This document shows, in pieces, positions 8,394 to 14,500 of a DNA stretch of 24,145 bases. The stretch covers positions 1 to 24,145 of the forward strand of contig RKRO01000183.1 of NCBI GenBank assembly GCA_007571355.1, written 5' to 3'. The notes under the pieces were generated by a model. The model saw only the letters and a program-made list of their open reading frames with translations, was not told the origin of the DNA and ran no database searches. The stretch's first letter is position 1; each line of letters begins with the position of its first letter. The translations under genes were made by a program, and so were the position numbers. The stretch comes from Candidatus Poribacteria bacterium (GTDB lineage Bacteria > Poribacteria > WGA-4E > WGA-3G).

Positions 8394-9164
8394 CTATTGC
8401 AGGGCAGCTTCAACCTCTTGAGCGGTAAGGAGTCGGAATTTGCTTGAGCCTTGTTGTGTTGTTGCCAAAACCCCGGCTTCAATCTCACCGTCTTCGCGGG
8501 CAGCGTCAACAATCTCGTACATCTGAGTCGTATCTATTTGGGTCTCTTCTAAATCGGTTGCTTCTGATTCCCGTGTGCTTAATTCCTTGCCGACTGCCCA
8601 AGTTTCTAAACCCAAGCGTAGCGCAGCAGTCAAATCCCTGTCTACGTCAGCAGGGGCGTTTGCCAGATAGTTTTGCATACCGGTTTCAATCATTTCTGTT
8701 CCACCGATAACTGCAAAATTTGTATCGGTTTGTACGATACCATCAAAGTTAATTCCGGTAAATAGATTTTTTTCAGGTGTGCTGCCGAGTTCGGCAAGTA
8801 ACATTTTGATGATGTAAGCTTCACCCACAATGGATTCAAATGCCTGCTTAAAAGTGTGTGCAAGGACATAGTTCGTTAGCCGATGGAGATTCACATCTTC
8901 CGTGGCATTTTGAAACCCTTGAACGCTTGCAGTATCAGTAACCAGCATTCGGAGACGTTCAATATCAGCCGGGTGTCCGATTGCGGAGAGTGCGATTCGG
9001 TCGTGTACCTCAAAGATTTTACGTTGTCCCTTGCCAATCGTCAAAAGTATCATGCCTTCGCTATAGGCAATACCTACGACGGGACTGCCGGGGCGGAGTT
9101 GGTCTTCAATATAATCTCGTCGGTCTTGAATCGCTTCTATCCATCGATACGGTTCATCTCGCAT
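8394..9164 (-). CDS. 20S proteasome alpha subunit PrcA
   Basis: A 256-residue proteasome alpha subunit. Recognisable features: PYRWIEAIQDRRDYIEDQL at the N-terminus (H0-type helix), then SPVVGIAYSEGMILLTI (the first beta sheet, without a Thr nucleophile, as expected for alpha subunits), IFEVHDRIALSAIGHPADIERLR, and FAVIGGTEM near the middle. Seven copies should cap each end of the 20S barrel and form the gate. The length is close to the actinobacterial protein. The C-terminal third has an acidic linker (ESEATDLEETQID) before the closing strands. The start at ATG 9164 follows a 20-bp repeat whose end supplies AAGGAAAA about 10 bases upstream. It lies 156 bp after prcB and 159 bp before pafA, looser spacing than in actinobacteria. 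Confidence 0.92.
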   Translation of the reverse strand: MRDEPYRWIEAIQDRRDYIEDQLRPGSPVVGIAYSEGMILLTIGKGQRKIFEVHDRIALSAIGHPADIERLRMLVTDTASVQGFQNATEDVNLHRLTNYVLAHTFKQAFESIVGEAYIIKMLLAELGSTPEKNLFTGINFDGIVQTDTNFAVIGGTEMIETGMQNYLANAPADVDRDLTAALRLGLETWAVGKELSTRESEATDLEETQIDTTQMYEIVDAAREDGEIEAGVLATTQQGSSKFRLLTAQEVEAALQ

Positions 9165-9171
9165 TCTTTTA

Positions 9172-9191
9172 AATTTTCCTTGCGGTTCGGT
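9172..9191. repeat. 20-bp repeat, copy 2 (prcA leader)
   Basis: Identical over 20 bases to 3951-3970 (AATTTTCCTTGCGGTTCGGT), here followed by another TCGGT. On the minus strand it ends seven bases before the prcA ATG and includes the AAGGA that probably serves as ribosome site. Confidence 0.85.
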
Positions 9192-9320
9192 TCGGTACGT
9201 TTAGCCGATGACGTACGTTTTCGTAGAATTAAAGAAACACCCCAGCAAAAAACAGTGTGGCTTAGAAACTCGATAGCGGTGAGCGGCCAAACCGTCCTTT
9301 TCATAGCGATAGGATTCCAA

Positions 9321-10190
9321 TTACGTTTGCTCCGGCTGTGCCTCAGCGTACCATGTTGTCAAATCATCGTCAGAAATGGTATCAACGCCGGAGCGTGTTA
9401 CAATCTTGACGTTTGGAAAAATATTAACTTTAGCATTGTATCCACTCGTTGCGGCATCGTATTCACTTGCGATGTCCAGAAGTCGCAAGATCGTAATAGC
9501 TGCTTGTCGTTGGTCCATTCCGTGCAGCGGCGTATCCCCGAAACGTGAGAGATAGCGTAACACCCCACGGATCCAGATAGAACCGGATCCAGTTGTCGCA
9601 AAATCGACATTCTCAAAGTGCGCCCCGAGTGCGTCATAGAAAAAGACTTTTCCGCCGTTTGCGTCTGCTTTGGCATTCAAGTCATAGAGTGCAAAGATAG
9701 GGATAACACCTCCGATGCCTTGGAGTGCCATTGACAGATTCTCGCGAATGAGTCGCGAGAGCATCCGCAGTTTGCCTTCGAGGCTCAACTCTTGGAGTTG
9801 GCTGCGTCGAAAGTACTGGAAGGAGTGTTCCAACATTCTGGCAATCTCATAAGCGATTGCGGGTGAACCTGATATCGCAAGGACAGCGTGCCGATCAATC
9901 TGCAAGACTTTCTCTGCGCGATCATAAATGACAGCGGTGCCAGCAGTGGCACGTCGGTCGCCTGCAATCATGACCCCGTCTCGGTAAAGCACAGCCACAA
10001 CCGTGGTACTATGTGCTATCTCGATATCTGTCGCATGTTGTGCGTTTTCCGATGGCAATTCCACTCTCAATGGATAATTTGCCTGTTTCAAGAGATTGAG
10101 GAAATCGCCTTTGTGGTCCACTACGGTCTGTAGGGCGATATCTTGATATCTCGGATCGCTTTGGTTGAGGAAATGCCCCTTTAGACTCAT
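9321..10190 (-). CDS. 20S proteasome beta subunit PrcB
   Basis: A 289-residue catalytic proteasome subunit with a long propeptide. Autocleavage is expected before TTVVAVLY, giving Thr62 as N-terminal nucleophile. Counting from it, Asp17 (in GDRR) and Lys33 (in AEKV) are conserved, so the site looks active. The following segment (AVLAISGSPAIAYEIARMLEH) matches PrcB proteins. I chose ATG 10190 because it overlaps the UBact stop as TGATG; a GTG three bases upstream (10193) is also possible. GGGGGAG lies directly upstream, within the end of the UBact gene. The overlap predicts coupled translation of tag and protease subunit. Seven copies form each inner ring of the barrel with PrcA outside. Confidence 0.94.
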   Translation of the reverse strand: MSLKGHFLNQSDPRYQDIALQTVVDHKGDFLNLLKQANYPLRVELPSENAQHATDIEIAHSTTVVAVLYRDGVMIAGDRRATAGTAVIYDRAEKVLQIDRHAVLAISGSPAIAYEIARMLEHSFQYFRRSQLQELSLEGKLRMLSRLIRENLSMALQGIGGVIPIFALYDLNAKADANGGKVFFYDALGAHFENVDFATTGSGSIWIRGVLRYLSRFGDTPLHGMDQRQAAITILRLLDIASEYDAATSGYNAKVNIFPNVKIVTRSGVDTISDDDLTTWYAEAQPEQT

Positions 10191-10387
10191 CACTCCCCCG
10201 TTCTTTGGCGATAGCGCCGGGACTGATCTTTGTCAACACGTCGCATCCGTTTAAGGAGTTCTTGCGTATCTGGACGACTGACTTTTTGGCGTTTCGGTCC
10301 GTCGTTATCACCGTCGCCATCGCCAGGTCCGATGGGTTTTGTATCTCTCTGCTTGCGTTCAAGCTGAGCAATCATATTGGCTGCCAT
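10190..10387 (-). CDS. Prokaryotic ubiquitin-like tag UBact (Pup homologue)
   Basis: A 65-residue disordered-type protein, rich in charge and lacking a globular core: a Gly/Asp-rich middle (GPGDGDGDNDGPKR, about 20-33), then the signature end PDTQELLKRMRRVD...RRYRQRTGE. The LLKRMRRVD and RRYRQRTGE blocks identify the UBact family of Gram-negative phyla, related to actinobacterial Pup. The last residue is an encoded Glu, so no deamidation of Gln is needed before ligation by PafA. I chose ATG 10387 because AGGAG lies seven bases upstream; the ATG at 10393 leaves only one base after that site. The stop overlaps the prcB start by one base (TGATG). Six lysines are present, so self-tagging is possible but cannot be shown from the sequence. 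Confidence 0.93.
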   Translation of the reverse strand: MAANMIAQLERKQRDTKPIGPGDGDGDNDGPKRQKVSRPDTQELLKRMRRVDKDQSRRYRQRTGE

Positions 10388-10456
10388 TTTCATACTCCTT
10401 TTCGTAACTATTCGTTATCAGTTGCCAGTTCCCAGAACCTCCCGCGTGCATCGAAA

Positions 10457-10481
10457 CCGTTGGTTTTACACTTACCAACGG
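10457..10481. promoter_or_regulatory. Hairpin in the dop-UBact spacer
   Basis: CCGTTGGT (10457-10464) pairs with ACCAACGG (10474-10481) around nine bases, with outer arms GCATC (10448-10452) and GATGC (10481-10485) that could form a competing pairing. It lies about 65 bases upstream of the UBact ribosome site on the minus strand. It could act as a processing or attenuation structure that uncouples UBact level from dop. No terminator T run is present. Confidence 0.4.
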
Positions 10482-10512
10482 ATGCGTCTGACTGAGGACT
10501 AACAACTAAAAT

Positions 10513-12021
10513 CTATAAACCCAATTTTTTAATCAATATTTCAACGGTTGGCGATTCATCAAGTGCCGCATTATATTGCTGTGCGATTTCCGCCTCAGCG
10601 AGTGCATTGAGGTTAACCTCCCGGGGACGTCCATTGACAGTAAAGGTAATGCTATCCCACTGTATTGCTTTTATAGATGCCCCGAACCGATCAACGGCGC
10701 GCCCTCTAAAATAAGCCCGTGTGCCAGCAGGCGGGTTATGAAGTGCTGCTTCAATTTGTTCGTCCGTGACAACTCGGCGCATTGGAAGTCCATAGTAGAG
10801 TCCTTCGTCCGTATTGATGTTATGATACTCCAAATCCAAGCTCTGGAGCCATGGATCGTCCCATGCGATTCCTTCCGCTTCAGCAAAGGTTTCAAGCAGC
10901 CATCTCTTCGCGACCCAATCAAGTCGGTCTACAAGAGCCATCGGATCCCTTTCAAGCGCGTTGAGTGTATCTTCCCACTCCGTAAGAATCCAGTCGGTTT
11001 CAAACGCCGTGACATCCGCGAGATATTTCTGTGCAAGTGCAAGGTATTCACGCTGATGGTCGATCGCAGACATCGATTTTCCGGCATCGGTCATCACCAT
11101 CCAACGATACGTCTGGTCATGCGAAACGGTCTTGATGGTATCAATCGGATTCGCGATGGATAGACTTTCGGGAATCCTACGTTGTTCAATCAAAGCGATA
11201 ACGAGTGCGGTTGTTCCGACTTTGAGTGCTGTCGCGTATTCAGACATATTTGCATCACCTGCGATGCCGTGGAGTCTACGGAATTTAGATGCATCAGCAT
11301 GCGGTTCGTCGCGAGTATTGACAATAGGTCGGTTGTGCATGGTATCCACGCTCGCCTCAACGTGAAAGAAATCCGAACGCTGCGATAATTGATAATGTCC
11401 GGGTGTCGCGAGTCCCGCTTCAGTCTCAATGCCAAGTTTCCCCGCGCCTGCGAAGATTTGCCGTGTGATAAAGAACGGCATAATCCCTTGTTTTAATGTT
11501 TCAAAAGGCACCTCCCGTGCCATAAGGTAATTATCGTGGCACCCGTAGCTATGTCCGTGAAAATCGGTATTATTCTTATAAAGCAGCACGCGTTTTCCAA
11601 GTTTCTGAGTGCGCGTCTCAGCGCACCTGTGGAGGATACGTTCCCCTGCTTTATCATGTGCGACAAGGTCAAATAGGTTGCTGCATTCAGGCGTAGAATA
11701 CTCCGGGTGCGCGTGGTCGTTGTAAAGGCGTGCCCCATTGACGAGAATGTGATCGCTTTTGATTTCGGCAAAAGAGCGTTTCTCTTTCTTGTTTCGCTCT
11801 CGGTCGCGTTTCTCCTCTTCCTTTTCGTCAGGATGGTTGGAGAGTGTGCCTGCTCGAAAACCGCGTTCATCTCGAAACGGGTCTTCACCGCGATAGTCCC
11901 ATACAGGTCGAAAATCCTCCTGCCGGTAACTTTTTATTAACTCGATCGATTGTTTAACAGCATCGATGTGTGCTGCATTTTCGAGTGTTATCCCGTACTC
12001 AGTTTCGATTCCAAAAAGCAT
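10513..12021 (-). CDS. Depupylase/deamidase homologue Dop
   Basis: A 502-residue PafA/Dop-family protein. Dop-specific features are the C-terminal block AGTRAYFRGRAVDRFGAS, then WDSITF, as in mycobacterial Dop, and LYNDHAHPEYSTPEC (99-113) with Asp102 at the catalytic position. Other motifs: GIETEYG (4-10), KNNTDFHGHSYGCHDNYL, RQIFAGAGKLG, NTRDEPHADA and GDANMSEYATALKVGT. In actinobacteria Dop converts Pup-Gln to Pup-Glu and also removes Pup from substrates. Because the UBact here already ends in Glu, only the removal role seems required. The Dop-loop region (about 57-90) is dominated by Glu, Lys, Arg and Asp and precedes ILVNGARLY. ATG 12021 has only a distant AGGAG. It sits between the ARC ATPase (338 bp away) and UBact (119 bp away). 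Confidence 0.92.
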   Translation of the reverse strand: MLFGIETEYGITLENAAHIDAVKQSIELIKSYRQEDFRPVWDYRGEDPFRDERGFRAGTLSNHPDEKEEEKRDRERNKKEKRSFAEIKSDHILVNGARLYNDHAHPEYSTPECSNLFDLVAHDKAGERILHRCAETRTQKLGKRVLLYKNNTDFHGHSYGCHDNYLMAREVPFETLKQGIMPFFITRQIFAGAGKLGIETEAGLATPGHYQLSQRSDFFHVEASVDTMHNRPIVNTRDEPHADASKFRRLHGIAGDANMSEYATALKVGTTALVIALIEQRRIPESLSIANPIDTIKTVSHDQTYRWMVMTDAGKSMSAIDHQREYLALAQKYLADVTAFETDWILTEWEDTLNALERDPMALVDRLDWVAKRWLLETFAEAEGIAWDDPWLQSLDLEYHNINTDEGLYYGLPMRRVVTDEQIEAALHNPPAGTRAYFRGRAVDRFGASIKAIQWDSITFTVNGRPREVNLNALAEAEIAQQYNAALDESPTVEILIKKLGL

Positions 12022-12172
12022 TTTTAGTTAGGGGCTCCTGGGCCTCACTCCACTGCGTTTCGTGATGATGTTTGGTAGATTTCAACTCGCCTGAAGAAAC
12101 ATACGTTTCTTACGTGCTTACATCGGACAATTTTGGGTTCCACGTCACAGATACGGCATAACCTTTCAGAAC

Positions 12173-12244
12173 ACATAGCACACCGCTGGCGTGCAAGAAG
12201 GAACAATGCCAGCTGCTATAGACATAGCACGCCGCTGGCGTGCA
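12173..12244. repeat. Direct pair of palindromic repeats
   Basis: ACATAGCACACCGCTGGCGTG plus CA at 12173-12195 recurs at 12222-12244 with one base changed (A to G), start to start 49 bp. Each copy is itself a palindrome: in copy 2 GCACGCC and GGCGTGC pair perfectly around GCT. In copy 1 the stem has one mismatch, so the base change restores pairing in copy 2. This resembles dispersed extragenic palindromic repeats. Confidence 0.85.
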
Positions 12245-12256
12245 GTCTTTTTATTT
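12228..12256 (+). terminator. Terminator-like hairpin with T tract, plus strand
   Basis: GCACGCC-GCT-GGCGTGC (12228-12244, seven perfect pairs) is followed after AGTC by TTTTTATTTT. The shape fits an intrinsic terminator on the plus strand, yet no plus-strand gene lies upstream. It may stop antisense transcription entering the ARC gene, or the T tract may be chance next to a palindromic repeat. Confidence 0.4.
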
Positions 12257-12359
12257 TAGTGCCACGTATAGGCGCAGTTCGGGAAAATAGAGCACCTTTT
12301 GCAAACACAACGGTCACGCAACAAGAAATGTCCAAACGATAGTTAATTATAAAAAAACC

Positions 12360-14180
12360 TTAAATGACGCGCGAGCTCGACGCTTTACGCCGTTCCCGCT
12401 TTTCAGCTTTGATAGGTGTAACTTTGACGACATTCGCTGGGTCGTAATCGAGAAGTTTGAGCCAATCTTCCGTCGCTTCAGTCGGTGGAAAGATTTCGCT
12501 TTCACGGTACTCCGCGGCGAGTGCGGCTAACAAATCTGCACGCGAGATGCCGACCTCTTTTTCCGGATTCTGTATCGCGCGCTTGAGTGCTTTTTCCTTT
12601 GCGCGTTGGACAATCGACTCAATAATTGCACCACTACAGAGATGCCCGCGATAGAGTATATCACGTCTGCCGCTCCTGAGAGAGACTTCAAGGAATCGGT
12701 TGTCTTCGTCCTCGCGAAACATCTCATCGACGATCTGCGCGATAAGGTCTTGAACGGCTTTTTCAGCCGGTATAACATCCGGTGTTGCATTCGCGGCAGC
12801 CGCTTCGTCGCCAACTGAGAACACCTCAGCGGCAATAGGCAATTCAGGCGTGAGATAGATTCGGAAAATATCCTTTGCAGCGTCTGCATCCGGGCGCGTT
12901 ACTTTAATCTTCCTATCAATACGTCCGGGTCGCAAAATAGCAGGATCAATCAGATCGGGACGATTTGTTGCCAGGATAATAACGACATCTTGTAGCGATT
13001 CGATGCCGTCCATTTCGGCACAGAACATGGGGACGAGCGTGTTAGAGATGCTGTGGGATCTGAGTGCGCGGCGTGTGCCTAAAACAGATTCCGCCTCATC
13101 AATAAAGACGAATGCTAATTTACCGTCTTCCTTCTTTTCGCGGGCGATCTGAAATATTTCTCGGACCTTCCGCTCAGACTCTCCGAGCCACATGTTTAAA
13201 ATTTCAGGCCCCTTGATGTGAAGGAAACAACCTTCAACATCCTCTCCAGTTTCCTTTCGGAGCTGCTGTGTCAAGTTATATGCAGTGGCTTTCCCGATGA
13301 GTGTCTTTCCACAGCCCGGAGGGCCGTGAAGGAGAAATCCTTTCGGTGCACTGTATTGGAACCGAGAAAAAAGTTCAGGATGCAGAATTGGGAGTTCAAT
13401 TGTATCCTTAATTCTCTGGATCGTCTCGTTAAGTCCGCCCACCTTAGACCAAGGGATATGGGGTACTGTTTCCAAAGCGTATGCATCCGTCTCTTTCGCA
13501 GCGATGTGCTCAAGAGCGACTCGGAAGTTGGAATCAGCGCGCACCTCATCGCCGGGCTTGAGTTTGGTATCCGTTAGATCCGCAGATCGTTCAAGGATAA
13601 CAGACTGGGCGTTAGGCTCTTGTCCGATACGGAGTCGTCCATCCGGCATAATATCGGCGACTTTTGCGATGGGGCCTGCGTCGTTGTACCCGAGTTCACC
13701 CACGACAACAAATGCATCGTTGAGGAGGACGCTGTACCCTTTTTTCAAGGTTTTTGGGTCCATCTGTGTATCAAGGTTTGCATAGTATTCCGACCCGCCG
13801 ACAATGACGCGAGCGATGTCTTCTTTCGGCAATTCGAGCAGGGTGCCGATACGGTTTGCGGGGGAAGTGAGTTTTTCGATCTGCGCCTCCATTTCAGCAT
13901 GGATACGAAGTGCTTCCTGCTGAATCGCTTGGATCCTTTCGCGAAACTCACCTTCATCGCTGAGAATAGAACGACGGAGTTCCATGAGCCATCTGCGACG
14001 ACGGTCCTCTGGAGGTGTCTCAGTGATAAGATGGTGAACCAGCTGCAACGAATAACCGGAACTCATCTCGCCTTCTTCAATGTCGAGCTCGTCTTCAGTG
14101 TCTTCGTCGTGTTCCTCATATCTGAGGTCATAAGTATCAGGCTGTGTACCGACGGATTTAGGATTCTTCTTATCGTACAT
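12360..14180 (-). CDS. Proteasome-associated AAA+ ATPase (ARC/Mpa)
   Basis: A 606-residue ring ATPase that should recognise UBact-tagged proteins, unfold them and feed them to the 20S core. Order: acidic disordered start (about 20-40), coiled coil (about 60-105), two OB-type domains (about 108-225), then one AAA module with Walker A GPPGCGKT (286-293), Walker B FVFIDEAES (357-365), sensor ATNR (404-407) and RPGRIDR (417-423, arginine fingers). The coiled coil plus tandem OB layout is specific to ARC/Mpa. I chose ATG 14180, with GAGGAG nine to ten bases upstream; a GTG at 14240 would add 20 residues without a ribosome site. The chain ends in RRKASSSRVI and lacks the GQYL end that docks mycobacterial Mpa onto the 20S core. 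It is first in the six-gene order. Confidence 0.94.
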   Translation of the reverse strand: MYDKKNPKSVGTQPDTYDLRYEEHDEDTEDELDIEEGEMSSGYSLQLVHHLITETPPEDRRRRWLMELRRSILSDEGEFRERIQAIQQEALRIHAEMEAQIEKLTSPANRIGTLLELPKEDIARVIVGGSEYYANLDTQMDPKTLKKGYSVLLNDAFVVVGELGYNDAGPIAKVADIMPDGRLRIGQEPNAQSVILERSADLTDTKLKPGDEVRADSNFRVALEHIAAKETDAYALETVPHIPWSKVGGLNETIQRIKDTIELPILHPELFSRFQYSAPKGFLLHGPPGCGKTLIGKATAYNLTQQLRKETGEDVEGCFLHIKGPEILNMWLGESERKVREIFQIAREKKEDGKLAFVFIDEAESVLGTRRALRSHSISNTLVPMFCAEMDGIESLQDVVIILATNRPDLIDPAILRPGRIDRKIKVTRPDADAAKDIFRIYLTPELPIAAEVFSVGDEAAAANATPDVIPAEKAVQDLIAQIVDEMFREDEDNRFLEVSLRSGRRDILYRGHLCSGAIIESIVQRAKEKALKRAIQNPEKEVGISRADLLAALAAEYRESEIFPPTEATEDWLKLLDYDPANVVKVTPIKAEKRERRKASSSRVI

Positions 14181-14500
14181 GTGAAGGTCTCCTCGGGCAG
14201 AAGCAGATGACTTTACGATAGCGTTTACCACACTTCCCACAATTATGCTAATAATTATTCCCCAGCGACACTGTATTTTGGCTCTGTTCGCTGGTAAATT
14301 ATGCCCTAACTGCGGTTTTTCGCGGTAATTTGTAATAGTTTAGCACAATTTGCAACATAAATGCAAGAAAAAAACAACTTTGAGCGGCATTTGAGGCTAA
14401 AGGGGTGTAATTTGGGATGAATCGTGCGAACGATTAACTTGACTTGCATTGCCCTCTATGTTAATATTTTCACAAACAACAGCAGGAGAGGTGATCCATA
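14181..14500. promoter_or_regulatory. Divergent intergenic region ARC / acyl-CoA ligase
   Basis: This 320-bp region must hold the promoters for the minus-strand proteasome set and the plus-strand ligase. The plus-strand promoter is clear (14439-14467). For the minus strand I see only weak candidates, such as TTGCAT and a downstream CTAAAC (around 14345-14370). A dyad, CCAGCGA (14262-14268) with TCGCTGG (14288-14294), and the perfect palindrome AATAATTATT lie in the ARC leader and could be operator sites. No regulator gene is adjacent. Confidence 0.5.
14439..14467 (+). promoter_or_regulatory. Sigma70-type promoter of the acyl-CoA ligase gene
   Basis: TTGACT (14439-14444), a 17-bp spacer, and TAATAT (14462-14467). 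This is near consensus with ideal spacing. Transcription would start around 14474, giving a leader of about 27 bases that carries AGGAGAGGTG upstream of ATG 14501. Confidence 0.75.

Larger units (their letters stand above)
12022..12359. other. 338-bp spacer between ARC and dop
   Basis: No gene is supported here. It holds two copies of a palindromic repeat (12173-12195 and 12222-12244). The second copy is followed by a T tract on the plus strand. On the minus strand the leader of dop would begin somewhere here, but I see no convincing promoter boxes. The long gap means dop and the genes after it may have their own promoter. Confidence 0.6.

Noticed and set aside
9165..9320. A separate small gene between prcB and prcA
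   Set aside because: No frame with a start, ribosome site and plausible composition fits; the spacer holds only the 20-bp repeat and leader sequence.
8883..9548. Long plus-strand open frame of 221 codons
   Set aside because: It lies antisense to prcA and prcB and the spacer between them, has no recognisable domain or ribosome site, and the minus-strand genes are certain.
10576..11163. Plus-strand open frame of 195 codons
   Set aside because: It is antisense to the C-terminal half of dop, with no family resemblance and no start signal.
13620..14210. Plus-strand open frame of 196 codons
   Set aside because: It is antisense to the N-terminal part of the ARC ATPase gene, which is clearly identified; the frame is a by-product of codon use.
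14181..14240. GTG start extending the ARC ATPase by 20 residues
   Set aside because: No ribosome site precedes it, whereas ATG 14180 has GAGGAG at good spacing.
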